Part shown: piece by piece, positions 1 through 7,215 of the stretch
Layout of the letters: each line of letters starts with the position of its first letter
Position numbering within the stretch: position 1 is the stretch's first letter
The notes under the pieces: generated by a model
Databases searched by the model: none
The model's input: the letters and a program-made list of their open reading frames with translations, nothing else
Told to the model about the DNA's origin: nothing
Made by a program: the position numbers and the translations under genes
Source of the DNA: an uncultured Clostridia bacterium
GTDB lineage: Bacteria; Bacillota; Clostridia; TANB77; CAG-508
Length of the DNA: 42,742 bases
Assembly: GCA_934167685.1 (NCBI GenBank)
Contig: CAKPLQ010000004.1
Span: forward strand, 1-42,742
Direction of reading: 5' to 3'

Positions 1-9
1 ACTGAGTGC

Positions 10-186
10 AATATAAAAATATAAACTTTGCATTTCGTTACTCGGCTTACTTCAAAGCTCTAGAATTTCTAATTTATTTTACGGCGCCCTTCCACTAGCG
101 TGAACTCTTTCCGTAAAATTGCATAGAAATTCTGGAGCTTTTCCGTGCACATTCGTAACTACATTTAAAGTTTATGTTTTCATATT
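10..186. repeat. Imperfect ~177-bp palindromic element (E1)
   Basis: The two arms are imperfect inverted copies. ATAAACTTT at 21-29 pairs with AAAGTTTAT at 167-175, and AAAGCTCTAGAATTTCT in the left arm matches the reverse complement of AGAAATTCTGGAGCTTT in the right arm. TTTTACGG on the left pairs with CCGTAAAA on the right. The central loop contains GCGCCCTT at 84-91. No open reading frame is seen. Single-arm relatives occur at 21961-22040 and a similar-sized palindrome at 35238-35412, so this looks like a dispersed MITE-like or structured-RNA repeat family. Confidence 0.6.
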
Positions 187-257
187 GATGAATTTTCTAG
201 TAAGCAATAATGTAAGCAAAAAGTGAGAGTCGTATTCTCACTGGAATAAAATTTAAT

Positions 258-308
258 AAAAAAACAAGAAGAAAAACATTAGATATCAATGTTACTTCTT
301 GTTTTTTT
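258..308. terminator. Strong hairpin terminator, probably bidirectional
   Basis: A 14-bp A/T-rich stem ends in CAAGAAG/CTTCTTG (258-271 with 295-308), and an inner stem pairs AACATT with AATGTT. A T-run closes it on the + strand and the A-run gives a T-run on the - strand. It isolates the gene at 502 from whatever lies upstream. Confidence 0.8.
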
Positions 309-370
309 GTAGCTATGCAAATAGAGAATGTGTTAAATAAAAGAAAAAACAGCTAAGTCATAGCAGATGC

Positions 371-399
371 TTGGTTTATCAGCAATTCTAGTGTATAAT
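371..399 (+). promoter_or_regulatory. Promoter for the membrane protein gene at 502
   Basis: TTGGTT (371-376), a 17-bp spacer and TATAAT (394-399). The ~100-nt leader that follows holds two small hairpins: GACATT/AATGTC (403-418) and GCTAAC/GTTAGC near 445-460. Confidence 0.55.
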
Positions 400-501
400 A
401 GGGACATTGACAAATGTCAGTTTTATATAAATTTCCTTTTGCAAGCTAACTTTTGTTAGCATAATAATAGATACTATAAACAACATTTTGGAGGGAGACA
501 T

Positions 502-876
502 ATGAATGATTATTTTGAGAGTATTAAAAACAAAAAATTAGCACTTCGGACATATAACATACTAATTGGGGCTGTTATAGCGTGGGGACTTGGAATAAAT
601 GTATTAATATTTAATTTAGGTGCTCAAGGTCTTAAAAATCTGGATTTTAAAGCAACAATGACAAAATTCGAAACAACACTTATTAATGATGCAATTGTAA
701 CAACGATAGTTTTAACATTATTAATGATTTGTTTAGCAGGTTTTATACCAAGCTTTTTTTTGTCGATGCAAAAAATATTCTTTGGTTGGCTTGTCGGGAT
801 TTTTGTTATTGAAGGTATAAGTATTTTGATGAGAGTTTCAAGAGTTTTATGGTTGGAATTTTGTGGTGAATTGTAA
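502..876 (+). CDS. Small multi-pass membrane protein, unknown function
   Basis: This 124-residue protein is not recognised. It has about three hydrophobic segments, near residues 18-38, 66-88 and 93-112, separated by short charged loops, and no cleavable signal peptide. A strong GGAGGG ribosome binding site lies 7 nt before the ATG, a promoter is visible at 371-399, and terminators bracket the gene on both sides, so it is a single-gene transcription unit. No catalytic motif is visible. The expression signals make a real gene likely, but no role can be assigned. Confidence 0.75.
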   Translation: MNDYFESIKNKKLALRTYNILIGAVIAWGLGINVLIFNLGAQGLKNLDFKATMTKFETTLINDAIVTTIVLTLLMICLAGFIPSFFLSMQKIFFGWLVGIFVIEGISILMRVSRVLWLEFCGEL

Positions 877-926
877 TGTTATCAACTTATTGATAATATT
901 GTTAGTGATAAAGGAAAATTGAAACG

Positions 927-967
927 AAAAAAGTGCATTGCTTGAAGTTTGAGCATAGCACTTTTTT
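927..967. terminator. Bidirectional terminator between convergent genes
   Basis: AAAAAAGTGC (927-936) pairs with GCACTTTTTT (958-967). T-runs lie on both strands between the gene ending at 876 (+) and the gene ending at 976 (-). Confidence 0.85.
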
Positions 968-975
968 CAATTATA

Positions 976-1338
976 TTATCTTTTTTTAATTAATAAAGCT
1001 AATTCTTCAACAATATTAAGAGCCTTTATAATTTCTTCTTCTGTATAATTTTTTAATAATTTTTTCGTTTTGTTAATACAGCTATCGTCAATTCCAAATA
1101 AGATATAATCAGCGGAATGACCACTAAGCTCTCGAAGTTTCTTTAGACTGTAATAAACAAAATTTCCTTTGCCTTCTTCAACAAATCCTAAAAATTGGCT
1201 CGAAGTGCCAATCGCTTTTGCAAGTTGAGTTTTATTCATTCTCAACTCATCTTCTCTAATTCTTTTGATTCTTTGTCCTCGTTCATATTGTTCTTTTCTT
1301 TCTACGTCAATTGGTACATTAGCTCTTTTTCTTCCCAT
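976..1338 (-). CDS. XRE-family helix-turn-helix transcriptional regulator
   Basis: This 120-residue cytoplasmic DNA-binding protein has a Cro/CI-type HTH at about residues 22-80. The segment MNKTQLAKAIGTSSQFLGFVE fits helices 1-3, with the Q-L-A-x-x-x-G-[TV]-S pattern of the recognition unit. The C-terminal ~40 residues are a charged helix (KNYTEEEIIKALNIVEELA) that could mediate dimerisation. GGAGGAG lies just upstream of the ATG. It is divergent from a tiny peptide gene at 1650, and the DNA between them carries repeated TGATAA words that may be its operator. Its target is not known; autoregulation or control of the peptide unit is an inference. Confidence 0.85.
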   Translation of the reverse strand: MGRKRANVPIDVERKEQYERGQRIKRIREDELRMNKTQLAKAIGTSSQFLGFVEEGKGNFVYYSLKKLRELSGHSADYILFGIDDSCINKTKKLLKNYTEEEIIKALNIVEELALLIKKR

Positions 1339-1392
1339 GATAAAACTCCTCCTTTTCTATATATATTTTAAAGTATAATTCTAACAATGTGT

Positions 1393-1431
1393 TGATAAAA
1401 CATGATGATAATTTTTGATAAATTTTGATAT
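1393..1431. promoter_or_regulatory. Tandem TGATAA repeats upstream of the XRE gene, possible operator
   Basis: TGATAA starts at 1393, 1406 and 1416, and a TGATAT variant at 1426. The spacing is close to one helical turn (13, 10, 10 bp). They lie in the XRE gene's own upstream region (TATACT -10 on the minus strand near 1370). Phased direct repeats next to a DNA-binding protein gene suggest a binding array; this is inference. Confidence 0.35.
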
Positions 1432-1473
1432 TTTTTAATATGCAAAACAAATAAAAAATAAAATAATGAAAAA

Positions 1474-1512
1474 AGACTGTTAAGAAAATTTTACTTAATA
1501 GGCTTTTTTTTT
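1474..1512 (+). terminator. Hairpin followed by a long T-run
   Basis: AGACTGTTAAG pairs with CTTAATAGGCT around an AAAATTTTA loop (one G:U pair, one mismatch), followed by nine T. No gene is seen upstream of it on the + strand, so it may end a short unannotated transcript or antisense RNA of the XRE leader. Confidence 0.5.
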
Positions 1513-1522
1513 AGTCGTATTT

Positions 1523-1531
1523 TGCTATAAA
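1523..1531 (+). promoter_or_regulatory. Extended -10 promoter for the micro-ORF at 1650
   Basis: TG-C-TATAAA gives an extended -10 with no clear -35. It predicts a leader of about 110 nt before the ATG at 1650, with a GTGC/GCAC hairpin at 1603-1622. Confidence 0.4.
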
Positions 1532-1649
1532 ATGTAGAAATTTGTAATAAATTCTTATCAGCTAATATCGCCAGTTTTGAGCCACAGAGTGGTATTTTTA
1601 ATGTGCAAGTTGGAACGAGCACAAAGGATAAAAAAGGTGGTGGAAAAGT

Positions 1650-1700
1650 ATGAGTTGGTGGGAAGAATTAGCTGATTACATAAAAAAATGGTTAGGATAA
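1650..1700 (+). CDS. 16-residue Trp-rich amphipathic peptide (micro-ORF)
   Basis: The ORF reads MSWWEELADYIKKWLG. Hydrophobic residues (W3, W4, L7, A8, Y10, I11, W14, L15) alternate with charged ones (E5, E6, D9, K12, K13) in a heptad pattern that makes a strongly amphipathic helix. AGGTGGTGG lies about 6 nt before the ATG, an extended -10 precedes it, and a terminator follows at 1721-1760, so it forms its own tiny transcription unit. It sits just upstream of an AgrC-type kinase gene. It has no Cys or AgrD-like tail. It could be a linear signal, a phenol-soluble-modulin-like or type I toxin peptide, or fortuitous; none is proven. Confidence 0.4.
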   Translation: MSWWEELADYIKKWLG

Positions 1701-1720
1701 AAAAGAATGTGAAGTATAGT

Positions 1721-1760
1721 AAGGCAGTATCGCTAAAGGCAATACTGTCTTTAATTTTTT
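1721..1760 (+). terminator. Rho-independent terminator after the micro-ORF
   Basis: AAGGCAGTAT pairs with ATACTGTCTT around an 11-nt loop, followed by TAATTTTTT. Confidence 0.8.
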
Positions 1761-1770
1761 GCTTTTTTTA

Positions 1771-1799
1771 TTGAAGAATTTGTAATTTTTGTATATAAT
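1771..1799 (+). promoter_or_regulatory. Promoter for the agrC-like gene
   Basis: TTGAAG (1771-1776), 17 bp, TATAAT (1794-1799). Transcription would begin near 1806, which rules out the ATG at 1804 and supports the start at 1822. Confidence 0.7.
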
Positions 1800-1821
1800 A
1801 AAAATGAGAAGAGGAGATTAT

Positions 1822-2175
1822 ATGCAAATTGAAGATATACAAGCTGACATGATAGCAGTTATTATAAAAACAGTAAAAATATTTTTATTAACATACTATT
1901 GTAATTTTAAATTAACTAATAAAAAATTTAAGGTTAACTATAAAGCTATTGCATTAATTGTTGTAGCAGGTATGATTTGTGGAATAATAAAATATAAAGT
2001 AAATTATTTAGTAAGTGCTCTAATTTTAATAATAGTAGTAAGTCTACTATTTTCAAGAGAAAATTTAGAAAATAGTATATTAACAACAATGATTTCATTA
2101 AGTATCAATTATGCACTAGAATTAGTAGCTATAATACTTAGTTTTTGTTCAAATAAGTTATTTCGGAATAAGTAA
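1822..2175 (+). CDS. AgrC-like sensor kinase, N-terminal membrane part (frameshifted)
   Basis: This fragment (117 residues, GAGGAG before the ATG at 1822) has about four hydrophobic segments and ends abruptly at residue 117. It is the missing front half of the kinase encoded from 2189. Reading the run of five T at 2142-2146 as four T joins the two frames without a stop and yields ...LSFVQISYFGISNDYIRM..., a continuous membrane domain. The restored protein would be about 470 residues, near the usual AgrC size. The break is a mutation, a base-call error or phase variation; the sequence cannot tell which. Confidence 0.7.
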   Translation: MQIEDIQADMIAVIIKTVKIFLLTYYCNFKLTNKKFKVNYKAIALIVVAGMICGIIKYKVNYLVSALILIIVVSLLFSRENLENSILTTMISLSINYALELVAIILSFCSNKLFRNK

Positions 2176-2188
2176 TGACTATATTAGA

Positions 2189-3244
2189 ATGATAATAATT
2201 GCAGTATTACATATATTTATGTTGTATAAGTTATTTAAAATCAGAAGATTTAAATATGGAATATCATATTTACAAAAAGATAAGAATAATGAACATATAA
2301 ATTTATTAATATTAAATATAAGTGTTGTTATGATTTTTTCTGTTATTGTAATATTTAACTCAAATTCAAGAATTGTTAATTTTATTATAAGTACAGAAAT
2401 ATTAATTTATGCAATCATCATGTTCATAACCATCAAAAAATCATTAAACTTATATTACAAGCAAAAATTATTAGAAAACGAAGTAAAAGAAACTAAAGAA
2501 GAGTTAGAAAAAAAGAAAAGAGAAATACAAGAATTAGAAGCAGAAAACTTAAGTTTCAGCAAGAAAAGTCATTCATTAATACATAAGCAGAAATCATTAG
2601 AATACAAAATACAGCAAATGATGAATGGAACCGAAATAAGTGAAGAGCAATCTGCGGAAGTAAGAGAAAGACTAAACAAAATAGGAGAAGAAATATACAA
2701 AGAAAAAGAAAAAATAGAATTAGACAAAACAGGAATTGAAAACATAGATGACATGTTAAAATACATGGAAGCAGAATGTAGCAAAAACCAAATAGAATTT
2801 AATTTGCAAATAAAAGGGAACATACATCACATGACAAACAATGTGGTATCAAAAGAAGACTTAGAAATATTATTAGCAGACCACATAAAAAATGCAATTA
2901 TAGCAATAAAGCATACGGACAATATAAATAGAAGCATAATGGTAAAAATAGGAGATATAAATTCTGTATATGGAATAAATATTTATGACTCTGGAATAGA
3001 GTTTGAGTTAGAAACATTAAAGAAGTTAGGGAAAACGCCAAGTACAACACATGCAGAAGAAGGTGGCACAGGCATGGGCTTTATGAACACATTCGAAACT
3101 CTGGCAAAATATAAAGCAAGTTTAACAATAGAAGAATATAATAAGCCTAACAAGGATAACTATACTAAAATGATAAGTATAAAATTCGATAATAAAAATG
3201 AATTTGAAATAAAATCATATAGGCAAAATGAAATAAAAAAATAA
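2189..3244 (+). CDS. AgrC-like GHKL sensor histidine kinase, C-terminal part
   Basis: This is a membrane sensor kinase of the peptide-sensing AgrC class. After further membrane segments (about residues 1-15, 40-58 and 62-84) comes a long coiled coil (~90-200). A GHKL ATPase domain follows, with the N-box LADHIKNAIIAI, the D-x-G motif IYDSGIEF and the G2 loop GTGMGF. The H-box region is SHSLIHKQKSLE and lacks the usual R-H-D-x-x-N form, so the phospho-accepting His is uncertain. The ATG at 2189 is internal to the original gene, and the open frame runs back to 2135. No AgrB, AgrD or LytTR response regulator is seen in the window, so it is an orphan here. The Nudix gene follows 13 nt later. Confidence 0.8.
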   Translation: MIIIAVLHIFMLYKLFKIRRFKYGISYLQKDKNNEHINLLILNISVVMIFSVIVIFNSNSRIVNFIISTEILIYAIIMFITIKKSLNLYYKQKLLENEVKETKEELEKKKREIQELEAENLSFSKKSHSLIHKQKSLEYKIQQMMNGTEISEEQSAEVRERLNKIGEEIYKEKEKIELDKTGIENIDDMLKYMEAECSKNQIEFNLQIKGNIHHMTNNVVSKEDLEILLADHIKNAIIAIKHTDNINRSIMVKIGDINSVYGINIYDSGIEFELETLKKLGKTPSTTHAEEGGTGMGFMNTFETLAKYKASLTIEEYNKPNKDNYTKMISIKFDNKNEFEIKSYRQNEIKK

Positions 3245-3257
3245 TGGAGGTAGCAAA

Positions 3258-3806
3258 ATGGAAGAACTATGGGATATATATGATATAAATAGAAACAAAA
3301 CTAATAAAGTTGCAGGGCGAGAAACACACGAGTTTACAAATGGAGAATATCATTTAATTACAGTAGCAGTAATAATAAACTCAAAAGATGAAATTTTAAC
3401 AGCCAAAAGGGCAAAGACTAAAAAAAGAGACCCACTAAAATGGGAGCTATCTGGTGGAGGCGTAAGAGCTGGGGAAAGTAGCTTAGAAGCAATAATTAGA
3501 GAAGCTAAAGAAGAAATTGGGTTATCATTTAAACAAGAAGATGCAATTTTATTAAAAGAAGTAAGAAGAGACAACGAAAAAGGAGGAGGCTCATTTAAAG
3601 ATTTTTGGCTATTCAAGTCAAACATAGATGCAGAGCAAATAAAGTTTCCAGATAAAGAGGCTACTGAGGCAAAATGGGTAACAATAGATGAATTTATGAA
3701 GATGCAAGAAGGTGGAAAAGTTATTACCGGGCTTGATTTTGAAAAAGAAGATTATGAATTAGCCATAAAGATATTGACAAATAGCGAAAGAAATAATAAA
3801 TTATAG
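3258..3806 (+). CDS. Nudix hydrolase
   Basis: This cytoplasmic pyrophosphohydrolase acts on a nucleoside-diphosphate-linked substrate. The Nudix box Gx5Ex7REUxEExGU is intact at about residues 66-88: GGVRAGE ... REAKEEIG. The N-terminus (EELWDIYDINRNKT) resembles the IPP-isomerase-like/YfcD subgroup, which begins with a similar L-x-D-x-x-N-x-x-x segment, but the substrate cannot be read from sequence. GGAGG lies 8 nt before the ATG. The 13-nt gap to the agrC-like gene suggests cotranscription from the promoter at 1771. Confidence 0.9.
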   Translation: MEELWDIYDINRNKTNKVAGRETHEFTNGEYHLITVAVIINSKDEILTAKRAKTKKRDPLKWELSGGGVRAGESSLEAIIREAKEEIGLSFKQEDAILLKEVRRDNEKGGGSFKDFWLFKSNIDAEQIKFPDKEATEAKWVTIDEFMKMQEGGKVITGLDFEKEDYELAIKILTNSERNNKL

Positions 3807-3854
3807 ATGTAACAATGTAAATATAGCTTTTCTAAAATTAGAAAGGAGAAAAAA

Positions 3855-5720
3855 ATGAGACATCAAATTATTCAACTGGCAAAAGATGAAAATGGAGCAG
3901 AATTTAAAATTTCAGTACAAATTCCATTTGAGCTTGGCTGGATTGAGCGGGTGAAATTAAATGTTACAACAAAATGGCAGAAAAATGTTTATCAAATGAA
4001 ACATGTCAAAAACGAAAATGATGAGGCATATTTCGAAACAACAATAAGATTGGACACATGTGCAATCTATCATTATTGTTTCTCCTTCGAAGCTAACGGG
4101 CAGTTCCAGTATTATAAAAAAGAAAACACTAGTGGAAACCATAGTGTAACAGACGCAGAATGTTGGAAAATGTCAGTTAATTTCGATGTTCCAGAATGGG
4201 CAAAAGGTGCTATGATGTATCACATTTTTGTAGATAGATATAGAAGAACACCAGGGCTTAAAAAGGAAATTATGCCTAAAAGAAGAATTCATAATAACTG
4301 GTATGAACCTCCTGTAATCGAAGCAAATGAAGATGGAGAATGGAATGTCGATTTTCATTGTGGTGATTTAAAGGGAATAACAGATACAATTAAATATATC
4401 CAAAAATTGGGTGTAACTATTTTGTATCTTAGCCCTATAGTCAAAAGTCAATCAACTCATAGGTATGATGCAGCTGACTATATGCAAATTGACCCATATG
4501 CAGGAACAAGCGAAATGTTGGCAGAACTGTGTGATAAAGCACATAAACATGGAATGAAAGTAGTTCTGGATGCTGTTTTTGACCATACTGGAAATGATAG
4601 TATTTATTTCAACCAATTTGGAACTTATGATAGCATTGGCGCATATCAGGTAGAAAAAGATGAAAAATACAAAGGAATGGAATCGCCATATAGCAAGTTT
4701 TACAAAAAATATTGCCATTATGGTGAACATTACTTTAAGTATTGGTGGAATATGGATAATATGCCTGCATGCGATGATAGTTCAGAAGAGTGGAGAAATT
4801 TTATCTGTGGGCCAAATGGAGTAATTGATACATGGTTTAATCTTGGAATTGATGGATTACGGCTTGATGTGGCAGATGAATTTTCTGATGAATTTGTTGG
4901 AAAAATTCATGAGGCTGCAACAAGAAATAAACCAGACGCATTTATTCTTGGCGAGGTATGGGATAAAAATCCAATGAACAGAGGGTTTATTAGTTCTGCT
5001 AAAGGTATGCATTCTATAATGGATTATGAATTAGTTGATGGTTTGATTAGATTTTATAAGTATTCTGATATTTGGAAGTTGGATAGAGTTTTAAATCTGA
5101 TTTTTACAGAATATCCAACAGAGACAATTCAGACACTTATGAATTTTACTTCAACCCATGATATTTCTAGGGCTATCGAAATCTTCGGCGGTGATAATTT
5201 TAATCAATATTCACTGTGGGGGTGGGATTTGCAAATGGAAAAAAATAATCCGGAATGGATTAAAAAGCATGACATGACTAAAGAAGAGTATCATTATGGA
5301 AAAATGACATACAAATCATATTGTTTTGCATTGACATTTTTGCCAGGAATTTTTTCTATTTTTTATGGAGATGAAGTTGGACTTAAAGGAATTGGAAATC
5401 TTGCAACTAGAGCACCATATCCATGGGGGAAGAGAGATAAAGATTTATTAAAATTCTTCAGAAAGATTGGAAAAGTGCGCAAAGAAGAACAGTTTTTAAG
5501 AACAGCTGAATTCAAAAAAATCAAAATTGACCATGACCAATTTGTATTTGAACGGTATAACGAACAAGAAAGTATTATTGTTTTTGTAAGTAGAACACAT
5601 ACTTGTTCTGCAGTTGATTTGCCAGAAGAATACAAAGATGGAGAAATTATTTTTAAGCTTAAAGGATGTAACAAAGAAGAACTGCAACCATATGGAGCAA
5701 TTGCAGTAAAGAAAAAATAA
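3855..5720 (+). CDS. GH13 family alpha-amylase / neopullulanase-like glycosidase
   Basis: This 621-residue retaining alpha-glucosidase-type enzyme acts on alpha-1,4/1,6 glucans. An N-terminal CBM34-like beta domain (~1-110) precedes the TIM barrel. Catalytic residues are the nucleophile D338 (GLRLDVA), acid/base E367 (FILGEVWD) and stabiliser D436 (FTSTHDISR), with region I at 239-244 (DAVFDH). Region I usually ends N-H; here it is D-H. There is no signal peptide, so it acts in the cytoplasm on imported maltodextrin or glycogen, fitting with malQ at 18975. AAAGGAG precedes the ATG, which follows a small TTTCTAA/TTAGAAA hairpin abutting the ribosome site. Base use is slightly richer in G and C than its neighbours. 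Confidence 0.9.
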   Translation: MRHQIIQLAKDENGAEFKISVQIPFELGWIERVKLNVTTKWQKNVYQMKHVKNENDEAYFETTIRLDTCAIYHYCFSFEANGQFQYYKKENTSGNHSVTDAECWKMSVNFDVPEWAKGAMMYHIFVDRYRRTPGLKKEIMPKRRIHNNWYEPPVIEANEDGEWNVDFHCGDLKGITDTIKYIQKLGVTILYLSPIVKSQSTHRYDAADYMQIDPYAGTSEMLAELCDKAHKHGMKVVLDAVFDHTGNDSIYFNQFGTYDSIGAYQVEKDEKYKGMESPYSKFYKKYCHYGEHYFKYWWNMDNMPACDDSSEEWRNFICGPNGVIDTWFNLGIDGLRLDVADEFSDEFVGKIHEAATRNKPDAFILGEVWDKNPMNRGFISSAKGMHSIMDYELVDGLIRFYKYSDIWKLDRVLNLIFTEYPTETIQTLMNFTSTHDISRAIEIFGGDNFNQYSLWGWDLQMEKNNPEWIKKHDMTKEEYHYGKMTYKSYCFALTFLPGIFSIFYGDEVGLKGIGNLATRAPYPWGKRDKDLLKFFRKIGKVRKEEQFLRTAEFKKIKIDHDQFVFERYNEQESIIVFVSRTHTCSAVDLPEEYKDGEIIFKLKGCNKEELQPYGAIAVKKK

Positions 5721-5729
5721 AAGTCTCAA

Positions 5730-5757
5730 AAGGGGTTCTTAGAAATAAGAACCTCTT
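5730..5757. terminator. Hairpin after the GH13 gene
   Basis: AAGGGGTTCTTA pairs with TAAGAACCTCTT around a GAAA tetraloop (one mismatch). The T-run is weak on the + strand, so termination is likely but not certain. Confidence 0.55.
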
Positions 5758-5778
5758 AAAAAATTTATAAAAAAAATA

Positions 5779-5806
5779 TTGAAAAATAATGCATAAATGG
5801 TATAAT
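5779..5806 (+). promoter_or_regulatory. Promoter for the phosphatase/J-domain operon
   Basis: TTGAAA (5779-5784), 16 bp, TATAAT (5801-5806), 37 nt before the ATG at 5843. Confidence 0.65.
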
Positions 5807-5842
5807 TTAATAGATAATAAATTAAAGGAGATGTGATATAGC

Positions 5843-6382
5843 ATGAAAATTTATTATGTAAGGCATGGCCAAACAGACTGGAACCTAGCAAGAAAAATGC
5901 AAGGTGGAGGAACAGAAAAAGAGTTAAATTCAACAGGAATAGAGCAAGCGAATGAAACTAAAAGAGAACTAGAAAATATTCAATATGATATTGTAATATG
6001 TTCTCCAATGCATAGAGCCATTCAAACTGCGCAGATAATAAATAAAGATAAAAACATTCAAATGATAACAGACGAAAGAATTAGAGAAAGAAAACTAGGG
6101 GAACTAGAAGGACATGAAATAACTGATGAAATGGAAAGTAAAATTTGGAATTATGATTTAAATTATCAAATTCCAGGTGGAGAAAGTGTTCAAGATTTCG
6201 AAAAAAGAATAATAAATTTTATGGAAGAAATAAAAGAGAAATATCAAGATAAAACAGTTTTAATTGTAGCACATGGAGGCGTTGCCAAAGTTATAAAAGC
6301 CCATTTATATGGAATGCCAGATAGTAAAAACTTATCAGAGATAGAAATGAAAAATTGCGAAATAATAGAAGCAGAAATATAA
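5843..6382 (+). CDS. Histidine phosphatase family protein (GpmB/PhoE-like)
   Basis: This 179-residue cytoplasmic phosphatase or mutase belongs to the phosphohistidine superfamily. The RHG signature YYVRHGQTDWN (residues 4-14) carries the phospho-accepting His8. R-E-R-K-L-G-E-L-E-G (about 89-98) holds the acid/base Glu, and VAHGG (~143-147) the second His. The short single-domain form fits broad-specificity phosphatases of the GpmB/CobC/YhfR type rather than a glycolytic dPGM, which is longer. AAAGGAG precedes the ATG. The J-domain gene follows after about 20 nt, so the two are probably cotranscribed. The substrate is unknown. Confidence 0.88.
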   Translation: MKIYYVRHGQTDWNLARKMQGGGTEKELNSTGIEQANETKRELENIQYDIVICSPMHRAIQTAQIINKDKNIQMITDERIRERKLGELEGHEITDEMESKIWNYDLNYQIPGGESVQDFEKRIINFMEEIKEKYQDKTVLIVAHGGVAKVIKAHLYGMPDSKNLSEIEMKNCEIIEAEI

Positions 6383-6401
6383 ATAAAGAATGGAGAATAG
6401 T

Positions 6402-7004
6402 ATGAAAAACTACTATGAAATATTAGAAGTAGACAAAAAAGCATCACCAGAAGTAATAGATAAAGCATATAAAACTCTTGTAAAAAAATATCATCCAGAT
6501 TTGCAGGATGATAAAATGCATGTAGAATATGAAGAAAAAATGAAAGAAATAAATGAGGCATATTCTATATTATCAGATGAGTATAAAAAAACTAACTATG
6601 ATGAACAGCTACAAGAAACAATGGTATCTATAGAAGAATATCAACGAGTTTTGCTAGAAAATCAACAATTAAAGGCACAACTAGAAAATAAAAATCCAAC
6701 TAGTTCAAATATTGGAAGCGTAATAAGAGAAAATATGAAGCAAGCTACAGCTAAGGCTTATCAAGATGCATACCAAGATGCTTATGTGCAAGACATGAAA
6801 AATAGAGGGTATACAATAAAATATAAACATGATTTAAAATATTATTTAAAGTTTGCAGGATGTATATGTATTGTAATTCTAGTTTTTCTATTAGCATATC
6901 AAATTCCAATAATAAAAAGATTTTGTAACCAGCTATATGAAGAAAATCTATTGGTTCAATCTATAGTGAATATATTTAAGAAAACTTTTTTTACAAAAAT
7001 ATAA
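6402..7004 (+). CDS. J-domain (DnaJ-like) protein with C-terminal membrane anchor
   Basis: This co-chaperone-type protein is 200 residues from the ATG at 6402, chosen because GGAG at 6392-6395 sits 6 nt upstream and the product then starts with the canonical MKNYYEILEV. The J domain spans residues 1-65 and contains the HPD tripeptide (KYHPDLQ, ~31-33) needed to stimulate DnaK ATPase. There is no Gly/Phe or zinc-finger region, so it is not DnaJ itself. A Gln-rich helix (~75-130) leads to one transmembrane segment near 150-170. It probably recruits DnaK to the membrane; the client is unknown. Confidence 0.85.
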   Translation: MKNYYEILEVDKKASPEVIDKAYKTLVKKYHPDLQDDKMHVEYEEKMKEINEAYSILSDEYKKTNYDEQLQETMVSIEEYQRVLLENQQLKAQLENKNPTSSNIGSVIRENMKQATAKAYQDAYQDAYVQDMKNRGYTIKYKHDLKYYLKFAGCICIVILVFLLAYQIPIIKRFCNQLYEENLLVQSIVNIFKKTFFTKI

Positions 7005-7079
7005 TATAGAGAAGAAAAATTTAACATTTAGAGCCTTTTTCAGAGAGGGACTCTATTTGGTATAATTAATTAAGTAATC

Positions 7080-7114
7080 AAAAAATTCATACTGTAAGAG
7101 GTATGAATTTTTTT
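7080..7114. terminator. Bidirectional terminator upstream of the metal operon
   Basis: AAAAAATTCATAC (7080-7092) pairs with GTATGAATTTTTTT (7101-7114). Confidence 0.8.
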
Positions 7115-7124
7115 AACATATCTA

Positions 7125-7153
7125 TTGACAATAACATATAATAATGTTAATAT
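7125..7153 (+). promoter_or_regulatory. Promoter of the arsR-type/metal ATPase operon
   Basis: A consensus TTGACA (7125-7130), 17 bp, TAATAT (7148-7153), immediately followed by the operator at 7166. Confidence 0.8.
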
Positions 7154-7165
7154 GAAAACATAAAC

Positions 7166-7185
7166 ATATGAACAACTATTCATAT
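7166..7185. promoter_or_regulatory. ArsR/SmtB-type operator palindrome
   Basis: ATATGAA, six bases, TTCATAT: a near-perfect inverted repeat of the form bound by SmtB/CzrA/CadC repressors. It covers about +7 to +26 of the predicted transcript, so binding would block initiation or escape. Confidence 0.75.
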
Positions 7186-7215
7186 AAAACAAAAGAACAA
7201 AAATTAGGAGGGAAA

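Noticed and set aside
1601..1675. 24-codon ORF (MCKLERAQRIKKVVE...) overlapping the micro-ORF
   Set aside because: No convincing ribosome site, and it overlaps the better-supported peptide frame. Left as unlikely.
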